This document shows positions 50,030 through 61,289 of a stretch of DNA of 64,000 nt, one piece after another. The position numbers and the translations under genes are program-made. Source of the stretch: Loxodes magnus (lineage: Eukaryota; Ciliophora; Karyorelictea; Loxodida; Loxodidae); contig CAMPDV010000382.1 in NCBI GenBank assembly GCA_946699065.1, positions 124,001 to 188,000 of the forward strand, read 5' to 3'. Within the stretch, counting starts at the first letter, position 1. Each line of letters opens with the position of its first letter. The notes under the pieces were generated by a model. It searched no databases. It had not been told where the DNA came from and saw only the letters and a list, made by a program, of their open reading frames with translations.

Positions 50030-50543
50030 ATGTCTGGCCTATTATTTATTGTTAACCTTGGGATGCTTGAGGAATTTAAGCAATCTCAGTCTTTTTTTCT
50101 GAATCATTTCTTAATGGAAATGACGGAGATATTCTACTAATCAAATTCCTCAAGTAGAGCCACAATGAATAATGAATGAAAATTCAATAATCATAGATTT
50201 TAAGTTTCTACCATAGCTAGATAATCTTACAGATACGTTTTCTTCAAGATTGTGAACACTAAAATTTAGGGAAAAAAGGAAATTAATTACAGTAAAGGAA
50301 AGCTAAAAATAAAGAAACCTTGATTATTCTATAATGGGCAGAAGTATTTAAAATTTTTAAAATCTTCGAGACTATGAAAGTTGATGGAAACGGAATTAAA
50401 AATCTTTCAGGACTTCCAAAGATTTTTATTAATATTAATATTCCTAATAAATTATGAAGGATAACTTTAGAACTAACTTATAGTCATCTTTGATTTTTAG
50501 ATGTAATACTCCTTGATAAATAATCTTAAGACTAAGTAAGTTG
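50030..50543 (+). CDS. hypothetical small gene, exon structure uncertain
   Basis: Begins at ATG 50030 (MSGLLFIVNLGMLEEFKQSQ) and continues through a Ser/Asn/Lys-rich part. Near 50300 the better frame changes to one reading ETMKVDGNGIKNLSGLPKI and ending at TGA 50541-50543. A short intron must lie between, but I could not fix its ends. Too short to classify. The DHHC gene starts 76 bases downstream. Confidence 0.4.
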
Positions 50544-50619
50544 ATTCTAAATATAACTTCTAAGGATAATTTGAAGGTTAAAGTTATAGATATAACTTTT
50601 AAATTATTTTAAATATATA

Positions 50620-52383
50620 ATGGATAACTAAAATAGCTTAGAGAATAACCTTGTTACCTCTTAATAATAAAGACTGAAGAAGATACATAAATCTAACTAG
50701 GTCTGTTAAATTAAAAACAAGAGAAGCAATTAGAAGGCACTTCTGAAAAAGCAATTTCTGTAAATGAAATTGAACACTAAAAGAAAAATTTTAGTAGTTT
50801 GTAGGGATGGAAATCTTTCATATGTTTAAACTATATCTGCTAAAATTGATGTAACAACCATTTTAACCAATAATCTCTTTTCGGGGCTTCATATTGCTAG
50901 TATGAATAATCAAACAACTGTCTCTATTTTTCTAATTGAATGAGTTTAGTAGAATTTAAATTAAAGCTCTTAATCTTTAAGTCCTAAGTCACCTTAGAAC
51001 CTATTTCAAAAGGACAGCTCAGGAAATAAGAAATTATTAAACTTCATTAACTTAAAAACATCTGAAGGATTTACTGCTCTGCACTTTTCTTGCTTTAAGG
51101 GAAACCTTTAGTTGACACGAATTTTTATTGAAAAAGGAAGTAATATGCTACAAGAAATTCTAAAGGCTAGACAATAATGCATGTAGCTGCATAATCAGAT
51201 CAAGTAGCAGTTATGACGTTTCTTAGAGAACTGAATTGCTCCGTTAACGATGAAGATAACAATGGAAGCACTCCTTTGCATTGAGCGGCTTATTTAGGTA
51301 AGAATTAGCTGTATTAATTCTTTTAAGTTAAAATCCTTTAGTAGACATTGCAGATCACAATGGTTTTACTCCTTTATATTTGGGAATTATGGCTGGAAAT
51401 GCTCGAATTGTTAGATATTTACTTTTAAAAGAAGCAAATAGAAAGGCTACTGACAATAAAGGAAGAACATCTATGAATATAGCCAAAGAAAAAAATTAAT
51501 TCAATAATTCCTTTATATAGCCTCCAGTATTTGCAGAAGTTATAGGATTAAAACATCTATTAGCTCCTTATAAGGAAGGATATTTTTCTTTTCTCGTTTT
51601 TTTATTACTGTATGGTATTGGCAGTACTATTGTAGTTTATTTCATATTTCCTAAACTTAACTTATATCTTTGAATCATCTCAAGTGCAATCATTTTTCTA
51701 AGCTTTATTCCTTTTCGCTGTAGTAGTAAACAAAGATCCAGGTTATTTAAAACAGAGTCCTTTCATCAGTTTTTTGGTAAATTATAACTCACCAATTATA
51801 TGAAAGATATGACCCTAATTTAGTATGTCCAATTTGTATAGTTTTCCGAACATCGAGATCAAAGCATTGTCATTTTTGTAATAAATGCGTCTAAAAAATT
51901 GATCATCACTGTCCTTGAATAAGAAATTGTGTAGGTGATAAGAAATCTTTTATACAGAAATCAAAAGTTTTCGTTTGATTTGCTCTGCTTGTAGCTATAA
52001 GTCTAATAGATTCTATTTTCTTAACAATTCTAAATTTTCTAGATTCTAAAGGAGAAGATTTCGTACTGATAATACCTGAAGATTAAACTGACTTTGAAAT
52101 ATACTCCTGTCTAGCCATTTTATTGGTTTCTATTTTATTTCTATTCCTTGTTTCGTAAATCCTTTTATTCAGATAACTTCTATATTTCTAATCCAGAGAA
52201 TTAAGATTGAAAAAACTATTTAAGGGCGTTTTTCTAAGTTTAAGCAATAACAATAAGCAAGTTTAATACTTAAACAGGATTATCAAGAAAATTTTGAAGA
52301 TAAATAGATTCTAGAATTAACAACTAAAGATTCAAAAAAATCTAACGAGTTTTTAGGCTTTTTATAAACAAATATCCGCATGA
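50620..52383 (+). CDS. ankyrin-repeat DHHC palmitoyltransferase, two apparent frameshifts
   Basis: Protein S-acyltransferase. A polar N-terminus is followed by four or five ankyrin repeats (GFTALHFSCFKGN; QTIMHVAAQSDQ; GSTPLHWAAYLG; GFTPLYLGIMAGN), two membrane segments and the DPGYLKQ motif. Then come the Cys-rich domain with CPIC, HCHFCNKC and the active DHHC (KIDHHCPWIRNCVG), and two more membrane segments. The invariant Trp after DHHCP is TGA at 51916-51918. Introns at 51684-51702 (19 nt) and 51757-51769 (13 nt) fix two frame changes. Two others, at 51146/51147 and 51301/51302, fit only a missing base: each ankyrin repeat would then be exactly 33 residues. They may be sequence errors or real mutations. 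With both allowed for, the frame is exact to TGA 52381. Confidence 0.85.
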
Positions 52384-52410
52384 TTATAAAGCAATTTAAA
52401 ATAAAATATT

Positions 52411-53145
52411 ATGCTATCTTTTCACTCTTTTAATAATTCTTGCTATTTAAATAGCACAAAGGTTACTTGATTTACTACTATTATTAATAAAGCATAATTA
52501 ACTAATTAGTTCAAACCTATTTTCAATAAAAAGTTGCTTTGGCTACTTTAATTGTAAGATTGATTTCTTTCAATTAAAAGTTAATAGATACTAATAAATT
52601 ACATCTTAATAAGCAATTTCTCTCCTTCTTGCTTTCTTTGGTCTTTTAAAGTTCTTATTCAACAGTTACACTCTTGTTGACTTATCATTTTATAAGTATT
52701 TAGGTTTATAAATCTATTTTCTACAATTAGATATAAGGATATTAATCTATGTAGTCTCTATTATGTAATAAAAGATTTATAAAGTTCCAATTTCCAAACA
52801 TTTAAAACAGTAAATCCCCTATCCTTTAATAGCATATATATATAATAATGCTATATTTCTTGATATTACTAAGCATATGATAGTGATTATGATTAGAATA
52901 GTAAGGATCTTAAAGGCTTATAAATTACTAAGTTGGATACTATTTTATATATATTGATATTCTAGTCTGATGCTACTATTTAAGCAGAAGCTTTAATAAA
53001 TCACTATACAGTTTATCTTACATTTGCAGCTTAAATTTTTAAGTTGTTATATTTAAGGAAATCTGTAAGTCAAATTATAGCACTTAGTTCCCTTCTATCC
53101 TATCTTTCTAGTTAATATCACAAACATGTAAGATTATTATGTTGA
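52411..53145 (+). CDS. hypothetical protein, about 244 residues
   Basis: ATG 52411 to TGA 53143-53145. Best-supported in its second half (AYDSDYDQNSKDLKGLQITKLD; SDATIQAEALINHYTVYLTFAA), which is protein-like; the first half is weaker and Leu/Ile-rich. It starts only 27 bases after the DHHC stop, a very short gap for two separate genes, so the true start may lie further in. No family recognised. Confidence 0.45.
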
Positions 53146-53503
53146 TAGATATAAGATAAAGAGAAATAAAGACTAAGAAGCATAAGTATTTTAATATGAT
53201 AGAACAAGTTGCTATAAAGAATCAAAGTTAAACACTAGATTTGTTATCCTTTCTAAGTATAAAATATATTAGTTCTATTATAAGCTAATTTCTTATTTAT
53301 TTTGCTAAGATTTTCTCATTTTAGATAGTAAAATTGACTTGGTTAATTCTTTTAATTTTTTTCCATGTTAGATAGTTTATTAATATAGTAGCTAAAGATG
53401 GAAGTTTAAATTATTTGGACTATAAATTAGTTATAGATATGTATGAGTATCAAGAAATTAGATGGGTTTTATTAGATTAAAGATTAGTTATAATATAATT
53501 CAT
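53146..53503. other. convergent intergenic region
   Basis: Between the 3' ends of two convergent genes. AT-rich, no ORF, repeat or RNA gene recognised. Confidence 0.4.
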
Positions 53504-55319
53504 TCAAAAAATAAATGTTAACTAAGCTGATTTTCGTTATAAATTATCTAATTTTGCTGAATTTTTTTCTAAATAAAATACTTACAATATCTTCCCAAGT
53601 TGATTTTCCTTTCCTGTAGAATCAATCTACTAAAACAAATTATTAATTTTCATCTTTTTTCTTGATTTCTTTCAGTATTCAATAGTTATTCTTTTAACAT
53701 AACTTTTGTATGAGAAGATCTGCTTTTTTTATTTTGTTTAAGCTCCTTTCATCATAATTTCTCTTCATACATTCTTATAGCAGTAGATGAAATGAAAGTA
53801 CCCAAAAATTAGTTTGCTATGACTTTTAAATACCATTTTGGAGTAAACTTCTAGTTCTACTTGTAAATTCTTTCAAAATTTATAGTAACTAATTATCAAC
53901 TATTTTTTTCAATAATTTTGGAAGCAATTTTTTTTCAGCAACTTAAAGCTAATCAATATTATTTTAAATTATATCTTTCTTTTTATCTCTTCTAATTTTT
54001 GATTATATACATTATTTATCTGGCTTTAAAGAAGTTAGCAAAGCTTATCCGTTTTCAGATTTTTTCTATTTTAAAACGTTCTTATTTTATATATCATTCT
54101 CCTTTTATCCATTTTGTAAAGAATCTGATCTTTCTCTCTTTTATCTTTTTTACTAGTTTTGCTTATTGATGAATTATTATTCTAGCTATTATTCAATTGC
54201 AAAATATTAACTATAATCTCTTATTTTTGTTACATACTTTGTAATCTTTTGTATATCAAAGCGTTCCTATATCTATTAAAAATTACCTGGAATATCTTAA
54301 GATTTTATATACTGAGCAAACTATCTTAAATTTTCTGTTTAGTTTCCTTCTAATATTTTCCTAACATTTCCTAACTTTTTTGGGTTATTTGCCTAGCCTT
54401 TTCCCTTATAATATCTAGCTCTTCTCTGCTATATTTTCTAATTTATTCCTAGACAACGTGATGAATATTCATAATATACTAGATATTCTAATCCCTGGCT
54501 GCTATATTTTAGTTTATTTTTGTACTTAACTGTATTAAATCTTACTGGGATTATTTTAAACTTTAACTATAGAATTTCGTTTACGTTTTACTTTAACCCA
54601 TTTCACTGTTAAATCTACTTAGAAACAAATTTTTACTATATTTCTTCTAGATTCATATTACACCTCTCTTTAAGCTCTTAGAAGCCTTATTTAATTAACT
54701 TTTAGTTCTATTATTCAGTGATTAACATCTAATCTAGTTTATTGAGATGATCAAGAGTTTGAAAACTGTTTTGAATTAGATTAAATTCTTATGATATTAA
54801 AGCTTTTTGATATTTTAGCTCTTTGATTAGTTAAGAGATTATGCTTTGATATTCCTATATTTATCTATAAACTTCTTACTAAAATTCCTCCAAATCATAT
54901 AGATCCAAACTATTATCTTCTTGCTTTATATTATTCTGTTCTTCATAGTTCAACTAAACATCTTATTATTATTCTTTTTCTTCCTTAATACTATTATCTT
55001 TCTTGTCTAGCTGTTGATTAGTTGAAGTTTAGGTTTGCTATTGATATAATTAATTATGTATTATATCCATAGCTTCTATCATAATGCTTCCATATCTGTT
55101 ATTAGTATTCTCTAAAGTGCATGGTTTACTAATTTAAGTATATTAGCTCCATTTATCATCGCTTATTTGCTTTTACCCGTTCATTTACTCATTTTTACTG
55201 CTCTAGGCTAAAGTCTTCGAATTGAACTAGTCTGAAATTAAGCAAGCTTCATTCTTTTCTCTGCTTAATAAGGCAGCATTGCTTGTTTAATTTCTCAGTA
55301 AGTTATACTAACTTTTCAT
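53504..55319 (-). CDS. coiled-coil protein, 599 residues
   Basis: ATG 55319 (MKSQYNLLRNQTSNAALLSR). After an 80-residue polar head there is a long Gln/Glu/Leu/Lys coiled coil (residues about 120-300, for example QEVYRQIQEYQSIISQLIKE). A basic helical C-terminal part follows. An intron at 54138-54153 (16 nt) restores the frame, giving exactly 600 codons to TGA 53504. Long stretches of TAA/TAG-coded Gln make it invisible to the standard code. Function unknown; such proteins are common in ciliate cortex and basal bodies, which is only an inference. Confidence 0.75.
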
Positions 55320-55355
55320 TTATATTAGCTAACTTTAATTAAATTTACCAATAGT

Positions 55356-55809
55356 ATGAATAATAACACAGAAGAGTAGAGCTTTCTGCTTTTAAAGGCT
55401 TCTATTACTAAAATAAAGGAATCAATTCTTACTTTCAAAGGAAGATTTCTAATAGTTTAATACCTTTTTCTACTATAGAGCGCTTATAATATCTTAAGAA
55501 AATTAGAACTCTATTTTATCTAAAGGTATAAAGGTTGCTAATTTACAGAATAGAGATGATTAAGCTATTAACACTGATTGATCATAAATCATTAGTACTT
55601 AAAATATAAAAATAGTTATATAAACTTTATTTATCCATATAGAGCTTATAATTAAATAGTTAGTCTAGTAAGAAACTTTCTACTGTATTATTTAGTTCTA
55701 TAAGCTTTAATTATTACCTAGAATAAATTAAGATTATAATCAACTTTAGTTATAGTTGTAGTTTTATGATCAAAGGCTTGATTAATCGTTTAATTTTTAG
55801 ATATAATGA
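55356..55809 (+). CDS. hypothetical small gene, structure uncertain
   Basis: ATG 55356 opens a 67-codon frame (MNNNTEEQSFLLLKASITKI) ending at TGA 55557-55559. An overlapping frame reads on with good composition (KGIKVANLQNRDDQAINTDW) to TGA 55807-55809. A spliced product is likely but the intron was not found. The start lies 36 bases from the divergent coiled-coil gene. The following gene begins one base after the second stop, so the boundary between the two is doubtful. Confidence 0.35.
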
Positions 55810-55810
55810 A

Positions 55811-56185
55811 ATGGATAATTAATAAGGGAAGTTCTAGCAAAACTAATTAGAAATTAATATGTATGCCTATTTCTCTCTCTTATTAAAAAGGAAGTTCTTT
55901 TCTCAGTTTATACCAAAACTTACAGAAAAATATAATGCAATCAAATTTTTTTTTGTTTTGCTTCCTGATTTAGTTAATAAAGATAATTTGAAATATGATT
56001 ACAATTATTTACTTCAATAGCAACTAAGATAGATGCTTCATTGTATATAATATGTAAATTTAAGTGTTTATAATAACATATTTCTATTTGATGATATATA
56101 TCATTCATATTTTTAAATTACTCTAACTTATGAATCTCTAGTGCTTTCATTTTTAGTTTAGCTTCTGATTCTTAATGAGGTATGA
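55811..56185 (+). CDS. hypothetical protein, 124 residues
   Basis: ATG 55811 (MDNQQGKFQQNQLEINMYAY) to TGA 56183-56185 without internal TGA. A second Met at 55859 is an alternative start. It has a hydrophobic core with conserved-looking pieces (LLPDLVNKDNLKYDYNYLL; FLFDDIYHSYFQITLTYESL). Convergent with the minus-strand gene ending 17 bases further on. No family recognised. Confidence 0.5.
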
Positions 56186-56201
56186 TTTTACAAGTCATGA
56201 T

Positions 56202-56834
56202 TCATGCTATAATTTGTGATGCTTCTGGCAAAAGTAAAAAATTAAGATTACATACTCTGATGCTGGTAAATTGAAAAATGTATTTACGTTTTTGAAAGTT
56301 TACTTTGATTGAGTTCTATTTACTTAATGCTGATTCTATTATATTATATTATATAAATTGCAAAATAACCCTAAGAATTACCTTGAGATTCAAAATAAAA
56401 GGCTATTTTATCACTTTTAGTTAATTAATTTTAAATAAAAGAGTTAACATCATCTTGAATTGGAGGAATTGCTTCTTCAAATTAAAAAAGATAAAATTTT
56501 TTGCTTTACTTTAAATATCTTCATCTGAGTCAATTTCAAACTGTGATAATTCTTCTTTCTCTTCAATAATTTCATAGAATTGTTCTTCCATCTTCTTGTA
56601 ATTTTTCTCCAGCTTATCTATTAAATTCTAAGGTCATCTTTGTTCTTTTTAAGCTATTTATTTTGCTACTATTAATTACCAGGATTCTGTTTGAGTATTG
56701 TCACACTTAAATCAACTAATGCCAGTTTCTTTCTGTAAATACTTCCAAAGTAGTTACAATATAACCTCCACGATATTCCAAATTATTTTTAGTATTGAAC
56801 AAGCACTCTTTTTCTCTTCAGACATCACCTCCAT
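56202..56834 (-). CDS. hypothetical protein, 210 residues
   Basis: ATG 56834 (MEVMSEEKKSACSILKIIW). Residues about 70-120 are a strongly charged helix ending in an acidic run (KNYKKMEEQFYEIIEEKEE; EIDSDED). The rest is Leu/Lys-rich to TGA 56202. In the C-terminal half another minus frame (AIPPIQDDVNSFIQNQLTKSDK) also looks coding, so an intron near 56500 is possible. Same strand as the gene upstream, whose stop lies only 37 bases away. Confidence 0.6.
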
Positions 56835-56871
56835 AGATTTCCAGTTTTTTGTCAGAAACTACAACGTTTTA

Positions 56872-57336
56872 TCAAGGACTTGAAGTAAAATGTTTATTGT
56901 ATAAAAAGTTTTAGTTAAATTTCCATTTTATATGTTTGAGGTTTGTTATTTTAATTGGCTATTTACTTCTTCTTTAATTTCTATGCATTTGCTAAATGGT
57001 TTTTATCTATTAATATTAATTTAAGCTAGGTTTCAATTTAAACTAGACTTAACTTACCAAGTCTTAATCTACCTTTTTTTAAATTTTGAAAGAAGCCTAA
57101 TATTGATTTTCAGCCAAAAAGATATCTATTTCTGTATTTATTTGATTAATTTAGGAATAATGCTTTATTAATTCTTGCTCATGGTATTTCCCAAATTTTT
57201 TTATTTTGTTAGGTAATTCAGTATTTCCCAATCCTCAGCAGCATTAGATTTATCTTTTTAATATTTTTGGCTCTTGCTTGTTTACTGAGATTTAAACTTT
57301 ATCTATTAGATTAGAATTTAAGGTTTTCATTCCCAT
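56872..57336 (-). CDS. hypothetical protein, 154 residues
   Basis: Single frame from ATG 57336 (MGMKTLNSNLIDKVQISVNK) to TGA 56872, exactly 155 codons. Charged and Gln-rich with a probable helix (KKFGKYHEQELIKHYSQINQ) and a basic C-terminus (HRNQRRSKQPIKIT). Another frame over its first third also looks protein-like, which is a shadow. No family recognised. Confidence 0.6.
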
Positions 57337-58159
57337 ATCTAGTAAAATTTAATTTCATCCCTATTTTATCTTTTTAGCAAGTTTAACTCATTCCATGATA
57401 GACGTATCATTGTAAATAGATAAATGATATTAGTTAATGATTTTACTTATTAGCATCTTATATAAATAATAGAGATAATAGCATTATAATTCTGATGCTT
57501 AGTTTATCTATTATATATATCAGGTAAATTTTTATTGTTTAAGTATCAATCTAAATTCTTTTCTCTTTTTGCATTAATACTAAGTCTGAGCTTCTTTTAT
57601 TTAAATTCCTTATAAAATGCAATTAATATATTAAGAAGTTAACTGTTGTCTTCTCTATGATGAAAGTTGTTTCTTAGTGATGATAAAAATTAAGCATTTT
57701 AGATTTACTAATTTCTTATTAATTACAATCTAAATGTCATTTTGATATAATGAGAAGAGAAGATCTAAAGTTGACTAATAGTGTTTTACTATAATATTTT
57801 AATTTCCTTAAGATAGCTGTTTTATCATACCAGCAGATTCTGAATCTTGCTATTTAAATTGCCATATACACTTTTCTTTTAATATCAAAATGGTATTTGC
57901 ACATATATAATAGAATGAGGGATAGTACTACTGCTGATTATATTATATTAATGCCTCATTCATAAAAGTACTTTAGCAGATTCATTCTATCTATAAGCTA
58001 GAGCTAGAACATTGCTGTATTCTCTTAATTCTAGCTATACTAATTACTAATTTAATACCTATTTAAGTATATAGTTAATATAAGTATTCTACACAATACA
58101 TTCATATTTACACTATAGTAATCAGCATAACTTCACTAATAGATTAGCAAAACTCCTTT
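57337..58159. other. upstream region with an unassigned open frame
   Basis: From ATG 57657 a plus-strand frame is open for about 300 codons to a TGA near 58581, overlapping the next gene in another frame. Parts look protein-like (IMRREDLKLTNSVL; NRMRDSTTADY) but it uses several TGA codons. It may contain 5' exons of the gene called at 58160, or be chance. Nothing recognised between 57337 and 57656. Confidence 0.3.
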
Positions 58160-59200
58160 ATGTTCAAATAACTTAAGGACAAACTAAAGTTTAGCTAGGA
58201 TATAATTTAAGAATAAGATGCTTATGCTAAATGAACTATGGATAATAAAATAAAAATGTGGATCATTTATCTGAAAATAAATACAATAACTACCCTAAAT
58301 TATGAGCTATATAATTATTAGCAGATCAGAACTTATTTAACTTGTAAACTTAATTCATTCTAGCTGGCTGTTTATGAAATAACATTTATCAGTGCTACAT
58401 TTTTTGGTCAAAGATTCTGTCTAATGAAATCATACTTAACAAGAAGATTCCTTTTAAGAAAAATAAAAATATCTATTTTTTATAAAACTAGAGTGACTTG
58501 AAAATCCAAGTATAATAGTCCAAGTTAGAGAAAACAAACAATAACGAATTTACGTTCTTAACTTTTGATATAATCAGTGACAAATTTAAAAAAATGGTAT
58601 CAAGAATATGAATGCTTGAATAATCTGCTTGCCTTTAGAATTTTAAGGTAAGAATAGTAGTGAAATTTTAGGTCTAAATAAGGTAATAAAAGTCTATCTA
58701 AATAGATTAAAAATAATATTTTATCTTATGATTTTATATTCTTAGAATAGAGACTTTCCTATAAATCTTGCATTCAGTTATAGAGAAAATCTACTCAAAA
58801 TTTATAGAATGAAGCTTAATTAAGAAATTAAAGCTTATTACAATAGTGTTTTCATAATCTTGCCACAGCTTAAATATTAACAATAACAAAGCTCTCTCAG
58901 ATCCTTATTTATCTTGCTCAATATACCAAGTTTTCCTTCTTACAGTATAAAGGACTAAATAAAAAATTCCAAATAGCACATTATTAGCAAATTCATCTCT
59001 CATTATACTATTTTCACGGAAAGCGTGTAACAAATATCAATCACAATGAAGCAAATTTAGAAGAATCAGGTAATAATCTGATTTAATTGATAAAACTAAC
59101 AATCTCTATATTATTGAATATTAATGACTATTGCATAGTGTAACAGAATAGGGTTAAATATACCTTCTTAATAAGCTAAATACCTTTTAAAGGATTTTGA
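58160..59200 (+). CDS. hypothetical protein, 338 residues
   Basis: ATG 58160 (MFKQLKDKLKFSQDIIQEQD). Charged, Gln/Lys-rich and probably helical throughout. A 24-nt intron at 58648-58671 is required: it is a multiple of three but contains an in-frame TGA (58661-58663). Downstream of it the same frame is clearly coding (YHGK-like FHGKRVTNINHNEANLEESG) to TGA 59198-59200. Total exactly 339 codons. Function not recognised. An extra upstream exon is possible. Confidence 0.6.
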
Positions 59201-59417
59201 AAATCAGTCGTAAATTTAAATGAGTAGAGTATTATTAAGGTAATAGGATAAATAGAGGGATATTAATTTAGAACTGAAGAAATAAGAGGAAGATTAAAGG
59301 GCCATATTTTTAAATAAGAAGAAGTTCGTTAAAATTTAAATAAAAATCTCTTAGAAATATTAGTTTTTTATATAGGGTTATTTAAATCGTTAGAACTATA
59401 TTAACTATATAATAACA

Positions 59418-59780
59418 ATGGACACAAAGAGAAAGAAGAAGCAAAAGGCTACATCTGATAAGCCTAAAAGAGCTATGACTGCTTATTTCTTTTACCTTGC
59501 TGAGAGAAGACCTATTATTGCTGCAGAAAAATCTAAACTTAAAGGACCTTAAGTTGTTAAAGCTGTTTCTGATGAGTGAAAAGCATTAGATGAATAAGCT
59601 AAAGCTCCTTTTATAGAACGTGCTGAAGCTGATAAAAAACGATATGCAGCAGATATGAAGAATTGGCGCAAAAATGACAAGACTGAAGAGGGTGAAGGAG
59701 CAAATCCAAAGAAGAAGTAGAAAAAGGCGGAAAAAGGATCCAGCGAGGATGCAGGTAGTAATGAAGGAGACAGTGATTGA
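59418..59780 (+). CDS. HMG-box (HMGB-like) chromatin protein
   Basis: 120 residues with one HMG box that bends DNA in chromatin. A basic start (MDTKRKKKQK) precedes the box: KPKRAMTAYFFYLAERRP, then VVKAVSDEWKALDEQAK, then RYAADMKNWRKN. The box Trp in SDEW is the TGA at 59577-59579, a strong check of the code. The tail is Lys-rich then Glu/Asp/Ser-rich, ending GSNEGDSD, as in HMGB acidic tails. Ends at TGA 59778-59780. No intron. A single box with acidic tail matches the small HMG proteins of other ciliates. Confidence 0.95.
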
Positions 59781-59853
59781 TTTAATTAATGTTCTCAAAT
59801 TAATTAACTCTAATTCATATTTAGCTTCTCTAATATCTTTTAATAAATTACAA

Positions 59854-60544
59854 ATGGAGATTATTGCCACGCAAGAAACTCTTTAGAATAAGCTCACTGC
59901 CTTAGATAAACTCTGTGTTCTTCTTGTGGGAACTCAAGACGAAGATCTTTAGCCCCAAGTGCAATAACTCTTAAATGTTCTCAACACTCTGAAAGCAACA
60001 AATCAGCCTTTTGCAGCATTTTACAGATTAGATATAGAGAATCTACCAATTATGAAAGATATTTGGGAGATAAAAACAATACCATCTGTTGTGTTTGTAA
60101 TGTGGGGTCGACTTCTTGGTAAAGTGGAAGGAGCAGATGCCGTTGCTGTTGTGGAAATGTTTAAGCAAAAAGGTCAATAATTCTAATAAGAATTTGAAAA
60201 TAAGAAAGAACAAATTTTTGCTAAAATCAAAGGAATAATTGCCAGACATCCCCTTGTGATGTTTATTAAGGTAAGAATTTACTCAGGGAGAACGAAATTA
60301 ACCTAAATGCAAGTTTACAAGATAACTTCTTGAGTTACTCGCTGATAATTAAGTTGTTAATTTCGAAACTTATGATATTCTTAGCGATGAAGAAGTCAGA
60401 TAGTGGATTAAGATTTATTCTGATTGGCCAACATTCCCTCAAATTTATGCTAAAGGTGAATTCAAAGGCGGAGTCGATATTCTCTCTGATATGGTCCAAA
60501 ATGGACAACTTAAGCAGGAATTACCATCTGAAGCCTTTGCCTGA
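59854..60544 (+). CDS. glutaredoxin-3-like protein (thioredoxin fold plus monothiol glutaredoxin)
   Basis: 224 residues. The N-terminal half follows the thioredoxin-like domain of Grx3/PICOT ([29 protein letters not shown]). The C-terminal half is a monothiol glutaredoxin: [59 protein letters not shown]. The usual CGFS active site reads CKFT. Grx3 proteins hold a glutathione-ligated 2Fe-2S cluster and act in cytosolic iron handling; with CKFT this needs checking. One intron at 60271-60286 (16 nt) restores the frame to TGA 60542-60544 (225 codons). Start at MEIIATQE; no earlier Met is in frame. Confidence 0.92.
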
Positions 60545-60811
60545 AAAAATAATTAACACATTAAACTTAAAATCCCTAAAATAAATACCCTAAGTCTAAA
60601 TTTTATTTCCATTTTTCTCTTTCGAAACAGAAGTTTCTTATTAATACAGTGGCTCCTTTTAAATCTTCTCTAAAAATGAGCATAACTACTAGAATCACTT
60701 TTAATATAAATGCTTATTTCTAAAAGCTTAGCTACAACTCTTTACTTACTTCCTACAAAAGTAGTTCAATTACTAGAATGTCTTATGACTTTGGATTAAC
60801 TTAATTAAAAA

Positions 60812-61201
60812 ATGGCTAATTAGTAGTATTTAAAAATTTAAGATTCCATGCAAATATAATAAGTCAGTATAGATATTACAACTACTGGTGCTGATTAATC
60901 ATTAATTTCAAGTTCTATAGTTTATTATCTAGCAAAGATTTACATATTCAAAATTTCAGATTGATATAGGAATAAACATAGCAAATGCCTTTTATCTAAA
61001 TAGCTGCTCTTTTACGAACTGAAGCTTTTTTATCTTAAATATTTAAGATAAAAATAACTTTTATACACAAACTATAGATTCAAGAGTGATGCTTAGAAAT
61101 ATTAAAACTAAGATAATCTTTTTTGTCTTTGATAAGTTGAGGAAATCACTAAGTAGGCAGATCCTTCTAATGATTACTACGATAATAAATAAGATGATTG
61201 A
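60812..61201 (+). CDS. hypothetical protein, 129 residues
   Basis: ATG 60812 (MANQQYLKIQDSMQIQQVSI) to TGA 61199-61201, with an acidic tail (VEEITKQADPSNDYYDNKQDD). Two more in-frame TGA codons follow within 35 bases (61223 and 61232), so the first is taken as the stop. Two internal Trp are TGA. Convergent with the kinase. No family recognised. Confidence 0.55.
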
Positions 61202-61289
61202 GCATTATATAAAAGAAATATATGAAAGGTATGATTGAGTGATAATGAGATTATAGATAGTTTAAGATAAATGCAATATTAAAGCTGTT

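Noticed and set aside
51297-51310. An 11-nt intron GTAAGAATTAG in the DHHC gene
   Set aside because: It has good splice ends and right phase, but it would shorten the ankyrin repeat to 29 residues and delete a consensus segment. A single missing base fits the 33-residue spacing better.
57150-57336. Frameshift in the small gene at 56872-57336 (frame reading KSNAAEDWEILNY)
   Set aside because: The whole gene is open in one other frame from ATG 57336 to its TGA, so no frameshift is needed.
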